In this document: piece by piece, positions 9,756 to 18,242 of the stretch
Layout of the letters: the number at the start of each line of letters is the position of its first letter
Position numbering within the stretch: the stretch's first letter is position 1
Source of the DNA: Carboxylicivirga mesophila
GTDB taxonomy: Bacteria > Bacteroidota > Bacteroidia > Bacteroidales > Marinilabiliaceae
DNA length: 64,000 nt
Reading direction: 5' to 3'
Assembly: GCF_018271975.1 (NCBI RefSeq)
Contig: NZ_JAGUCN010000006.1
Coordinates: 1-64,000 of the forward strand
The notes under the pieces: generated by a model
The model's database searches: none
Seen by the model: only the letters and a program-made list of their open reading frames with translations
What the model was told of the DNA's origin: nothing
Position numbers and translations under genes: made by a program

Positions 9756-11138
9756 TTAAATCAAAGCTTTAATATCATTTATTATTGTTTGTGCTAGCTC
9801 ATCAGCAGCAGCCATTGATTGAGCTTCGGCATATATGCGTATGATTGGTTCAGTGTTTGACTTACGCAATTGCACCCATTTATCAGGAAAATCTATTTTT
9901 AGTCCATCAACCGTGTTGATGTCTTCGTTTCTGTATTTTTCCTCAATGCTTTTTAAGATGCCATCTACATCAATGTCAGGCGTTAATTCAATCTTGTTCT
10001 TTGATATGTGGTATTCTGGGTATTTTGCACGAAGTTCGGAGCATTTAGTACCTGATTTTGCCAGATGCGTCAGGAATAAACCAATACCAACCAATGCATC
10101 ACGTCCATAATGACTTTCAGGATAAATAACGCCGCCATTGCCTTCACCTCCAATTAACGCGTTTGTAGCTTTCATGGTGGCAACCACGTTTACTTCACCA
10201 ACTGCAGCCGGTGAATATTCGCCGCCAAAGCTGCGTGTTACATCAGCTAAGGCACGTGATGACGACAGGTTGGATACTGTGTTGCCAACTTGTTCCGATA
10301 ACAGATAGTCAGCTACGGCTACAAGCGTGTACTCTTCACCAAACATACTGCCATCTTCATTAACAATAGCCAGGCGATCTACATCCGGGTCTACCACAAA
10401 GCCTACGTCGGCTTTTTTCTCTTTAATAACTTTAGATATCTCAGTCAGGTTTTCTGGCAGTGGCTCAGGGTTGTGTGGGAAGTGGCCATTAGGTTCGCAA
10501 TAAAGCTCAATGATATTGTTTACACCCAATGCATTCAGAAGCTTTGGCAATGCAACTCCACCAACACTATTTACGCAGTCAATGGCCACCGTAAAATTTG
10601 CCTTTTTAATGGCATCCACGTCAACCATTCTCAGGTTAAGTACATGCTCTACGTGTAAGTCAGTATAGTTATCCAGTTCGCTTACTTGTCCCAAGTCATC
10701 TACGTCGGCGAAAATAAAACTTTCGTCTTCTGCAATTTTTAGCACCTCGGCACCATCAGCTGCCGTTAAGAATTCACCTTTTTCATTCAAAAGCTTCAGG
10801 GCGTTCCATTGCTTAGGGTTATGACTGGCAGTGAGAATTATGCCACCGTGTGCTTTTTCTTCCGTAACAGCTATTTCGGTAGTAGGAGTGGTGGCTAAGC
10901 CAATATTTACAACATCAATACCTAATCCCTGAAGACTGCCGATTACCAGGTTTTTGACCATATCGCCCGAGATGCGTGCATCGCGTCCTACAACTACTTT
11001 AATTTTACCTTTATGGCGCAGTTTAGCCCATTGCCCATATGCCGATGCAAATTTAACTACGTCAAGAGGTGACAGGCCTTCACCTACCTGGCCGCCTATT
11101 GTACCTCTGATTCCAGAAATGGATTTAATTAATGTCAT
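9756..11138 (-). CDS. glmM: Phosphoglucosamine mutase
   Basis: Converts glucosamine 6-phosphate to glucosamine 1-phosphate for UDP-GlcNAc, peptidoglycan and LPS synthesis. It has 460 residues in the four-domain alpha-D-phosphohexomutase fold. The phosphoserine loop is TASHNP with S105, the metal loop is DPDVDRLA, sugar recognition is GEGNGGV, and the C-terminal phosphate site is RKSNTEPIIRIY. The family also includes phosphomannomutases, so the substrate assignment is less sure than the fold. It is a single-gene unit with its own terminator. Confidence 0.85.
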   Translation of the reverse strand: MTLIKSISGIRGTIGGQVGEGLSPLDVVKFASAYGQWAKLRHKGKIKVVVGRDARISGDMVKNLVIGSLQGLGIDVVNIGLATTPTTEIAVTEEKAHGGIILTASHNPKQWNALKLLNEKGEFLTAADGAEVLKIAEDESFIFADVDDLGQVSELDNYTDLHVEHVLNLRMVDVDAIKKANFTVAIDCVNSVGGVALPKLLNALGVNNIIELYCEPNGHFPHNPEPLPENLTEISKVIKEKKADVGFVVDPDVDRLAIVNEDGSMFGEEYTLVAVADYLLSEQVGNTVSNLSSSRALADVTRSFGGEYSPAAVGEVNVVATMKATNALIGGEGNGGVIYPESHYGRDALVGIGLFLTHLAKSGTKCSELRAKYPEYHISKNKIELTPDIDVDGILKSIEEKYRNEDINTVDGLKIDFPDKWVQLRKSNTEPIIRIYAEAQSMAAADELAQTIINDIKALI

Positions 11139-11339
11139 AAATAAATTGCTTTTAAAGATAAGTACGCAAAATTGGTTGTAATTTTTTAAAAAGCCAATAA
11201 TTTCTTACGAAACATTTTATAATAATTAAATATCCAATTTGTTTTCTTACGTAAGGTTTCGAAAGTCGTAAATCTTAGCTGTATGTTGAAGGGCTTTATT
11301 TTTTATTGTGTATTCAGCTAATTTTAGCTGGTTTTTTAT

Positions 11340-11347
11340 CAACTTTG
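11340..11347 (+). promoter_or_regulatory. Possible -7 box of the rluB gene
   Basis: CAACTTTG followed by CAC matches TAnnTTTG in seven of eight positions and lies 58 bases before the ATG at 11406. No good -33 box was seen. Confidence 0.35.
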
Positions 11348-11405
11348 CACAGTTAAATATTTGAGTTTGCCACTGTTGGTAAGCTGATGCAACGAATTGA
11401 AATAA

Positions 11406-12290
11406 ATGAAGAAAGAACGAAATAGTGGAGGTCGGCGACGATTTGACGGAGAAGCCAGGCAGGAACATAAACCAAAAGCATTCAGACGCAAGGACTCGGA
11501 AGAAAACGGGATGGATGCTTCGCGTCGAAAGCCCTTTGTCAAAAAAGAAGCTAAGCCGGTTGAGGTTGTTTCCGAAACTATGCGCTTAAATAAATACATT
11601 GCCAATGCGGGCGTATGCAGTCGCCGCGATGCGGATAAGCTGATTGAAAAAGGTGAAATCACCGTTAATGGCAAGGTGGTGACGCAGCTGGGAACTTCCG
11701 TAGGGCGTAAAGATGATATTCGTTACCAGGGACAACGCCTTAATCCGGAAGAAAAAGTATATGTGCTTTTGAATAAACCCAAAGGTTACGTAACAACTGT
11801 AGAAGATAAGCATGCCAAACAAACCGTGATGGATTTAGTGGAGGATGCCTGTGAGCAGCGCATCTATCCGGTTGGCAGACTGGATAAACAAACAACAGGT
11901 TTGCTTTTGCTTACCAATGATGGAGAACTGACTAAGATGTTGACTCATCCGAAATATAATGCCAAGAAAATCTATCATGTATTCACAGATAAACCGGTTT
12001 TTGCCAGTCATCTGGAGCAGTTAGCATCAGGTATTACCTTAGAGGACGGTCCCATCCATGCGGATGCCATCAGTTATGCAGAGAAGGACGATAAAACACA
12101 GGTGGGTATAGAGATTCATTCGGGACGAAACAGGATTGTACGCCGTATGTTTGAGCACCTGGGTTATAAAGTGATGAAGCTCGACAGGGTTTATTTTGCA
12201 GGTTTAACTAAAAAGGGTGTGCCCAGGGGTAAATGGCGATATCTGACTGATAAGGAAGTGACCAGGCTGAAGGCAGGCATGTTGAAATAG
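11406..12290 (+). CDS. rluB: Pseudouridine synthase, RluB/RsuA family
   Basis: Isomerises a specific uridine in ribosomal RNA. The first 55 residues are a highly charged Arg/Lys/Glu extension common in Bacteroidota members. An S4 RNA-binding domain follows at about 58-105 (MRLNKYIANAGVCSRRDAD), then the catalytic domain with the nucleophile D160 in GRLDKQTTGLLLL. RNRIVRRMFEHLGY near residue 245 is typical of the RluB/RsuA/RluE branch. The exact target base (23S U2605-like or other) cannot be settled here. A hairpin and T-run follow at 12308-12345. Confidence 0.9.
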   Translation: MKKERNSGGRRRFDGEARQEHKPKAFRRKDSEENGMDASRRKPFVKKEAKPVEVVSETMRLNKYIANAGVCSRRDADKLIEKGEITVNGKVVTQLGTSVGRKDDIRYQGQRLNPEEKVYVLLNKPKGYVTTVEDKHAKQTVMDLVEDACEQRIYPVGRLDKQTTGLLLLTNDGELTKMLTHPKYNAKKIYHVFTDKPVFASHLEQLASGITLEDGPIHADAISYAEKDDKTQVGIEIHSGRNRIVRRMFEHLGYKVMKLDRVYFAGLTKKGVPRGKWRYLTDKEVTRLKAGMLK

Positions 12291-12307
12291 CCTCGTTGAA
12301 CGATATA

Positions 12308-12345
12308 ATCCCTTGTTATTTAATTATAGCAAGGGATATTTTTTT
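12308..12345 (+). terminator. rluB terminator
   Basis: ATCCCTTG (12308-12315) and CAAGGGAT (12330-12337) enclose an AT-rich loop and are followed by a run of seven Ts. Confidence 0.85.
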
Positions 12346-12401
12346 AAATCCATAAGTGTTTTATAATTTAGAACGGTTAACCAATCTAAACAATATCCCT
12401 G

Positions 12402-14771
12402 ATGAAAGTATCATCAATCTTACTTTTACTCTTTCTGCAGTTATGTCAGTTCGTATCAACTGCTCAAACCTACAAAGGTATAGTGGCCGATGAGCAAACC
12501 AAAGAGCCCATTGCCTTCGTTAATATTGTGTATAGCGAAGGTGCAGGAACCGTAACAGATATTGATGGTCGTTTTGAAATCAGAACTAATATAGAGGTAA
12601 GCGAGTTTAGAGTCAGTTGTTTAGGATATGAATCCAAAGTGATTGATGTTAGCCAGTTTGCCAATAAAGCCACCATCTTTTTGAAGCCTTTGGAGTATCA
12701 TCTGCCAACGGTTAATGTATTACCAACAGAAAATCCTGCTGTTATTATTATGAAGCAGGTGGTAAAAAACAGGTATCGGCATAATCCAGATAACTACGAT
12801 CCTTTTAGCTGCATTATTTATCACAAAATGACCTTGGATTTTGAATGGCCTGCTAACTTGAGTGCTGAAGAAAGAGCTGAGTTAAGGGATTCGCTGGGCT
12901 TGATAAATGATAGTTACCTTTTTCTGTTCGAATCAGTTTCTGAAAAGAAACATTTGAAAAAAGGAGTTGGTAAGGAAAAGATATTATCAGGCAGAGTAAG
13001 CGGTTTAAAAGATCCAATATTGGCTTCATTTCCTGCTATGCTGCAACCGTTCTCATTTTATAATCAATACGTCAAACTATTGGGGTATTCTTATCTCAAT
13101 CCGGCATCTAAACCCGGGTTGGCAGCCTATCAGTTTGTATTGGAAGATACTTATACAACTGCTAGTGGCGACTCCATCTACTACATATCGTACCGTCCGC
13201 GTAATGATAGAAACTTCAGAGGTTTAACTGGTGCGTTTCATATCGATGGTAGTTCATTGGCCATAAAGACCGTATCGGCCACCACCGCTGGCACCGAAAA
13301 TGGAATGCGTTTATTTATAAGGCAAAATTACCAGCCGGTTGCTAATGGTGCCTGGTACCCAAAGCAACTTGAAAGTAGTCTTGAACTGGGAGGTATGGGC
13401 GCATTGCGAAAACTGCCGTTCCCGCTGGTTGGCAAAGGCAAGAGTTATGTGACAGCCATTAATACACAGCCACAATTTTCACCCAGGGAATTTGATAATG
13501 TAGTGATGGAGGATTTAAATATAGCTGATGATGCTCCTGATATTGCACATTTTCGTTATGAACCATTGACGGCAAGGGATTCATTAACTTATCAATACCT
13601 CGATAGTATTGGGCGAAAAAATCATCTGGATGCCATACTTAAAACCCAAATTTCTCTGGTGAAAGGGTACGTACCAATAGGGAAACTACAGCTGGATGTT
13701 TCCAGGTTAATCGACTATAACGATTATGAAGGGCTAAAGCTTGGGGCAGGTCTGTATACCAGTCCTCGGCTGTCAAAGAATTTCTCTACCGGAGGCTATT
13801 ATACCTATGGCTTTGGAGATAAAGCCAGCAAATATGGACTTGAATTGACATTGTCTCCATTTCGAAATAAAGAGAATCGCTTATATGTGAAGTATCAGGA
13901 TGATGTTTATGCTACTGGTTCATTTGAGTTCATTGATGGCGTAAAAGCACTATCAAGTGAGCGCTTTAGCCGGTTTTTAACAGAAACAATGGATTTGTCA
14001 AAAGGGTGGACCACCGGAGCTGAGTTTCGGTTCGTGAAATATTTTAAGGCAGGTATCTATTATAGTAATCACGAGTTGAATCCACAGCGATCGTATCGTT
14101 TTGTGGTTGATGATAATGTGGCTCCGGCATTAGAGTTGAATGAAGTTGGTCTTAAACTGAAATGGGCCAATAAAGAGACTTTTTCGAACTCTCCATTGGG
14201 TAAAATATCGAATGGAACCAATTGGCCCGTTGTGTGGTTAAATGCTGCAGCAGGCAAGTGGGAAAGTGATAGTCAGTATGAATATGCCCGCTTGGAGTCG
14301 AGGGTGCATAAGCGCTTTAACTATCCCAATTCCATGTACACGGTTTTGCGATTCGAGGGTGGCTATATGTCAGGCGATTACCCAAGTACGTTAGTATATA
14401 GTGCTTTAGGTAGCTATAAGTCATTTACAGTTTTGGTGCCATATACTTTTGGTACCATGCGTTTAAATGAGTTTGGAGCCAATCAGTTTACTGCCATGTA
14501 TTTTAGTCATGGTTTTCCACTGGGACTCAATACAAATAATCGCATTAAGCCCGAGATTGTTGTTAGTACCAATGTGGCTTTTGGTGATGCGCCTGAAGGG
14601 ATTTCAACTTTTAATAAAGGCTACTACGAATCGGGTTTATACCTGAAAAATCTCTTTTCAAATTTTATCTTCCAATATGGTTTATCGGTACAGTACCGAT
14701 ACGGCGCATATCGTTTGCCTGAAGCGATTGATAACTGGGCGTTTAAATTGGGGCTTGAATTTGCCTTCTAA
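12402..14771 (+). CDS. DUF5686 / carboxypeptidase-regulatory-like outer-membrane protein
   Basis: A large outer-membrane protein of 789 residues. A signal peptide (about 1-21) is followed by a carboxypeptidase-D regulatory-like beta-sandwich at about 24-95 (GIVADEQTKEPIAFVNIVYS), then a long region matching the DUF5686 family, with many aromatic-rich strands and a terminal Phe (LEFAF), as expected for a beta-barrel. The function of the family is not known; it has been linked only loosely to cell-surface processes. It stands alone; its stop overlaps that of the convergent gene at 14768 by four bases. Confidence 0.82.
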   Translation: MKVSSILLLLFLQLCQFVSTAQTYKGIVADEQTKEPIAFVNIVYSEGAGTVTDIDGRFEIRTNIEVSEFRVSCLGYESKVIDVSQFANKATIFLKPLEYHLPTVNVLPTENPAVIIMKQVVKNRYRHNPDNYDPFSCIIYHKMTLDFEWPANLSAEERAELRDSLGLINDSYLFLFESVSEKKHLKKGVGKEKILSGRVSGLKDPILASFPAMLQPFSFYNQYVKLLGYSYLNPASKPGLAAYQFVLEDTYTTASGDSIYYISYRPRNDRNFRGLTGAFHIDGSSLAIKTVSATTAGTENGMRLFIRQNYQPVANGAWYPKQLESSLELGGMGALRKLPFPLVGKGKSYVTAINTQPQFSPREFDNVVMEDLNIADDAPDIAHFRYEPLTARDSLTYQYLDSIGRKNHLDAILKTQISLVKGYVPIGKLQLDVSRLIDYNDYEGLKLGAGLYTSPRLSKNFSTGGYYTYGFGDKASKYGLELTLSPFRNKENRLYVKYQDDVYATGSFEFIDGVKALSSERFSRFLTETMDLSKGWTTGAEFRFVKYFKAGIYYSNHELNPQRSYRFVVDDNVAPALELNEVGLKLKWANKETFSNSPLGKISNGTNWPVVWLNAAAGKWESDSQYEYARLESRVHKRFNYPNSMYTVLRFEGGYMSGDYPSTLVYSALGSYKSFTVLVPYTFGTMRLNEFGANQFTAMYFSHGFPLGLNTNNRIKPEIVVSTNVAFGDAPEGISTFNKGYYESGLYLKNLFSNFIFQYGLSVQYRYGAYRLPEAIDNWAFKLGLEFAF

Positions 14772-15598
14772 AATAAAGAAGCTGCCTTTGTTATCAGTAA
14801 CCAGAGAGTAGGGAGGCCTTCTATGTAAAAGTTGATGAATGCAGCTGATGGGTGCGCAGCTACCTTTCCTATAAATAGTATTGCCAAAGTCAAAAAGAGG
14901 GTATTACCAATGATGATATTTACAGTGTTGTTTGATGTAGTCAATAATATCAAACTAGTTAAAATGCATCCAAAGGAAAGCCAGGTGGCCGCATTGGTGC
15001 CTGTGAGTTGAGGAATTGTTTTTAAGGCTTTGGGATCAGTTGCAATATCTCGTATGTCAAACGGGATGGTGAGGCCAATAATGAAAAGCCATGTTGCCAA
15101 TATGGCTATGGCATTAAACTCAATTGATTGCTGGAGTGGAAGCGTAGCTAATAAGGTCCAACAGCTGGCAATAACTAAAATTTTTAGACCTGAAATCCAG
15201 CGTAATCCTATGTTTTTTCGGCTGGGAATAATGTAAAGAGCAGAGATGATAGTAAAGAGCAATATATTTTTCTGATTGCCTGAGCCTAAATAGAAAAATA
15301 GGTATACGCTAATTAATGCAGCAACTAATGTGATAATGATAATGAGGGTTTTGTGTTTGTAGAGCCATCGCAGTCGTGATGCCTTTAAATTGTGCGGGCT
15401 GACAATAAAAACAGAAAGATGCATATAGTTATAACCCGCCAATGCCGCGCAAAAATTAAATATTACAATAAGAAGGTTGTCAATTTGGGCATGAATATTT
15501 AGCACCTCTGTTAAAGATGCTACTGAAAGTGCTACCCATATATTTGAATAAACCAGAAAATTCCGAACATTTCGGAAGAGTGCTTTTTTTACTATCAT
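14768..15598 (-). CDS. UbiA-like integral membrane protein with a missing first Asp motif
   Basis: A protein of 276 residues with seven to nine hydrophobic helices. The segment IPFDIRDIATDPKALKTIPQ resembles the second Asp-rich motif of UbiA prenyltransferases (DxxDxxxD...KT.P). At the place of the first motif (NDxxDxxxD) it has NYMHLSVFIVSPHNLKASR, with no aspartates, so classical prenyl transfer is doubtful. Its ATG directly abuts the stop of the Crp/Fnr gene, so both are cotranscribed. A role in heme, quinone or membrane redox biology is suggested by the neighbours only. Confidence 0.6.
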   Translation of the reverse strand: MIVKKALFRNVRNFLVYSNIWVALSVASLTEVLNIHAQIDNLLIVIFNFCAALAGYNYMHLSVFIVSPHNLKASRLRWLYKHKTLIIIITLVAALISVYLFFYLGSGNQKNILLFTIISALYIIPSRKNIGLRWISGLKILVIASCWTLLATLPLQQSIEFNAIAILATWLFIIGLTIPFDIRDIATDPKALKTIPQLTGTNAATWLSFGCILTSLILLTTSNNTVNIIIGNTLFLTLAILFIGKVAAHPSAAFINFYIEGLPTLWLLITKAASLF

Positions 15599-16297
15599 TT
15601 AACCAACCCGACTGATGTTTTCGAGGGTTTTGGGGGAGTTAATTTCAATTTGATTACCATTAATCGAAATAATGCCACTTTCTTTAAAATCCTTCAGCAC
15701 TCTAATTAAGCTTTCTTTTGACACGCTTGAAAGATCTGCTATATCTTGCCTGCTGAGCGTTGTGTAGAAATTACGGGAGTGATAAATTTTTTCAGAAAGG
15801 TACAGGATAGTATTGGCAATTCTGCCTGTCATTTTTTTGTGCGAAAAGTTGATGAGTTGGTGGTATAAGTCTGTCGTAATCTGATGATTTAGTTTTAGTA
15901 TTTGTTCAGCAAAGCAAATGTTGTTTCTAAAGGCACTGGTAAAAGCCTCAACACTAATAAGGCAAGTATCCATTTCAGTCAGGGCACTTACCGAAAAGTG
16001 GTTCAGATTATCGGTAAAGAGCCCCGGACTAACAATGAAATCTCCCTCTTTAAGTACTTTTATGATGATATTTTTATTTTCTAATCCTTTGATATAGAGT
16101 TTGGCATACCCTTTTTTGATGCAAATGATATTATTGCATCGGGTGCCTTCTTTTATAATGGTTTCACCCTTTTGGTAAACGACCTTACAGTGAGATTCCT
16201 TGAACGCATTTAGCTCATCTTCATTAAGCGTTTCAAAGCCATTGAATTTGATATTGCACTTGCTACATCCGGTAATGTCACTCATTGTTTTTGTCAT
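15599..16297 (-). CDS. Crp/Fnr-family transcription regulator
   Basis: A protein of 232 residues with an N-terminal cyclic-nucleotide-like beta-roll (about 20-130), a dimerisation helix, and a C-terminal winged helix (about 155-225). Cysteines at 11 and 14 (CSKC), 37, 54 and 59 could hold an Fe-S cluster as in FNR, but the spacing differs from the E. coli protein and this is unproven. The recognition helix reads SVSKESLIRVLKDF: the Glu and Arg of the FNR ExxSR motif are present, with Ile in place of Ser. It is divergent from the cytochrome operon across 359 bases containing a perfect FNR-type palindrome, so it is the obvious candidate regulator. Confidence 0.88.
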   Translation of the reverse strand: MTKTMSDITGCSKCNIKFNGFETLNEDELNAFKESHCKVVYQKGETIIKEGTRCNNIICIKKGYAKLYIKGLENKNIIIKVLKEGDFIVSPGLFTDNLNHFSVSALTEMDTCLISVEAFTSAFRNNICFAEQILKLNHQITTDLYHQLINFSHKKMTGRIANTILYLSEKIYHSRNFYTTLSRQDIADLSSVSKESLIRVLKDFKESGIISINGNQIEINSPKTLENISRVG

Positions 16298-16656
16298 ATT
16301 AGTACCTAATTGATGAATTGTTGCTGAAATTGAAAGTATAAAGTTTCTTTCAATTTACCAAATCGCTAACGCTTGTACGTTATGCGCAGTCTATAGCTGG
16401 TTTTAAATTAATTATCACATTCATAGAATAATAAGATTACTCTTTAGATGGACTGAATTTAAATAACGAGAAGCTTCGTTAATCAGTTTGTAAATTCTAA
16501 TATACCAAATATCAATTAGATATGCAATTTGTATTGATTTATATCAATCATTAGGCGTATAACTTACATCGTGTTAGTTAACAAGGAAATATTTAAAATT
16601 GTTAAAAAGTATTTTAAAATTAAGAAACCGCGTAATCACAATTAAGTCCAAGAGTT
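16298..16656. promoter_or_regulatory. Divergent control region between Crp/Fnr and cytochrome genes
   Basis: This 359-base AT-rich gap holds no gene. It contains the palindrome at 16533-16548 (listed separately) and, downstream of it, TACATCG (16565-16571), a partial match to the TAnnTTTG -7 box. If that box is used, transcription would start near 16577 with the palindrome centred at about -37. No promoter for the minus-strand gene could be picked with confidence. Confidence 0.6.
16533..16548. promoter_or_regulatory. FNR-type operator (anaerobox)
   Basis: ATTGATTTATATCAAT is a perfect 6-4-6 inverted repeat that contains the consensus FNR site TTGAT-N4-ATCAA. It lies 108 bases before the ATG of the hexaheme cytochrome gene and inside the divergent region of a Crp/Fnr gene. 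A position near -40 relative to a plausible start point would fit activation under low oxygen. Confidence 0.8.
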
Positions 16657-17778
16657 ATGAAAAAACTAAAACAATTTATTTGGCTTGTAGTAATGGCATT
16701 AGCTGTTGTATTCGCTAGCTGTACAAAAGAAGGTCCTCAAGGCCCTCCGGGATCAGATGGTACCAATGGGACTGATGGAATTAATGGAATTGATGGTACT
16801 ACAGGATGTATTGAATGTCACACTAATGATAGTGAATTACCTATCAAGATTGCTCAATTTAAGCATTCATTGCACTTCTCCGGTGGTCAGGAACACGTGG
16901 GTTATGCAAATTATGCTGGAGGTTCCTGTTCAATGTGTCACTCACATAATGGTTTCATTAAGGCAGTTGAAGATGGTACAAATTCAGGTGGATTGCATCC
17001 TGAAGCTGCACCTATGTCGTGCTCTACTTGTCACCAAATCCATACTACCTACAAGCGCGGTGATTATGCATTGCATTACACAGATGCTGTAGATTTCTAC
17101 TTAAATGAAAACGATAATGGTATATTCACAGGATTAGAAGTGGATGCAACCAATCAATATAGTGATCCTGATGGATTAAGTAATACTTGTATTAAATGTC
17201 ACCAGCCTCGCCATAGAGGAACAAGTCAGCCAGATCCTAGTGTTGAAGGTTCAATTGAAATCTCAGCAGGTTCTGCGGCTCACTGGGGACCTCACTATGG
17301 TGCTCAGGGTGCTATATTTGGTGGTGTAGGTGGATACATTGGTACAGATAACCCAACTGCCCCTTCAGGCACAAAAGGACATCATAGCTGTAAAAGCTGT
17401 CACATGTCGTTTAACGCTTTGACAGGTAACTACGGTGGGTATGTTGGTGGTCATTCAATGAAAATGGCTGCTACAGAAGACGGAGAACCTGTGTTTACTG
17501 CTTGTGATGAGTGTCATACAGATAGAGGTGCTACTATTGATCTGCCAGGTAAGATGGCAGCCAATAAAATATTATTAGACGCGCTTCATGCTGATTTGAT
17601 GGCTGCTGGTATTGCTGATGCAGATGGACATTTAATTGGTGGTACATGGACACATCAACAATTAGCTGCCTACTGGAACTTTGCACTTGTTAAGAATGAT
17701 CATAGCTACGGTATCCATAATGAGGAATATACTCAGAGTTTGATTAATGCAGCAAGAACTTATTTAGGAACGAATTAG
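16657..17778 (+). CDS. Hexaheme c-type cytochrome lipoprotein with a collagen-like linker
   Basis: A protein of 373 residues. A signal peptide ends at FAS-C22, so it is probably lipid-anchored. Residues 26-50 have Gly at every third position (GPQGPPG...GTTG), a short collagen-like linker. Six CxxCH heme motifs follow, starting at residues 51, 91, 122, 178, 245 and 283, and many further histidines could give bis-His ligation. No known enzyme family is recognised. It is the first gene downstream of the FNR-type site, and a strong hairpin separates it from the rest, suggesting it is made in excess. An outer-membrane, possibly surface-exposed, electron carrier or terminal reductase is the favoured inference; the residues after C22 (TKEGP) only weakly resemble a surface-export signal. 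Confidence 0.85.
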   Translation: MKKLKQFIWLVVMALAVVFASCTKEGPQGPPGSDGTNGTDGINGIDGTTGCIECHTNDSELPIKIAQFKHSLHFSGGQEHVGYANYAGGSCSMCHSHNGFIKAVEDGTNSGGLHPEAAPMSCSTCHQIHTTYKRGDYALHYTDAVDFYLNENDNGIFTGLEVDATNQYSDPDGLSNTCIKCHQPRHRGTSQPDPSVEGSIEISAGSAAHWGPHYGAQGAIFGGVGGYIGTDNPTAPSGTKGHHSCKSCHMSFNALTGNYGGYVGGHSMKMAATEDGEPVFTACDECHTDRGATIDLPGKMAANKILLDALHADLMAAGIADADGHLIGGTWTHQQLAAYWNFALVKNDHSYGIHNEEYTQSLINAARTYLGTN

Positions 17779-17787
17779 TAAATTCAA

Positions 17788-17830
17788 TTGAATGGCTATT
17801 CTATTATGATAGCCATTCAATCTTTTGTTT
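17788..17830 (+). terminator. Internal terminator after the hexaheme gene
   Basis: TTGAATGGCTAT (17788-17799) and ATAGCCATTCAA (17809-17820) form a perfect 12-bp stem with a nine-base loop, followed by TCTTTTGTTT. The next gene starts 20 bases later with no visible promoter, so the hairpin is probably leaky. Confidence 0.8.
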
Positions 17831-17849
17831 AACTAACTAAATAGGTCAT

Positions 17850-18230
17850 ATGAAAGCATTACAAGTATTATTTGTTTCTATATTATTCCTTTCGGTGCTG
17901 GGTGCTGGGTGTGATTATAAATTTATCAAACCTGACACAGGTGAACCGGTAGATCCTGAAGAGCCAATCAGTTTTTCTGAGCAGATAGAGCCGATATGGA
18001 CAACGCAAAGTTGTACTAATTGTCATAATGGTAGTGTGACATTTAGTTTAGAGCCAGGTAACGCCTATCAATCGCTGACTAGTTTAAATCTTATGGATTT
18101 AGATAATGCCCCCAATAGTTTAATTGTAAAAGTGCCTGGCACCAGTGCCCCGCACACCAATTATAATTATGTTGGTAATCAGAAAGCGCTCATTATCACC
18201 TGGATTGAACAAGGTGCAGAGGATAACTAA
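17850..18230 (+). CDS. Small monoheme cytochrome-like lipoprotein
   Basis: A protein of 126 residues with a lipoprotein signal ending LGAG-C21 and one heme motif CTNCH near residue 56 (SFSEQIEPIWTTQSCTNCHN). The stretch ISFSEQIEPIW is typical of small periplasmic c-type domains in which a heme-binding helix follows, as in planctomycete-type cytochrome C domains. The remaining part, ending ALIITWIEQGAEDN, matches the C-terminal helix of such domains. It lies 12 bases before the barrel gene. It could pass electrons at the periplasmic face of the outer membrane; this role is inference. Confidence 0.8.
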   Translation: MKALQVLFVSILFLSVLGAGCDYKFIKPDTGEPVDPEEPISFSEQIEPIWTTQSCTNCHNGSVTFSLEPGNAYQSLTSLNLMDLDNAPNSLIVKVPGTSAPHTNYNYVGNQKALIITWIEQGAEDN

Positions 18231-18242
18231 AAAACGATTACA

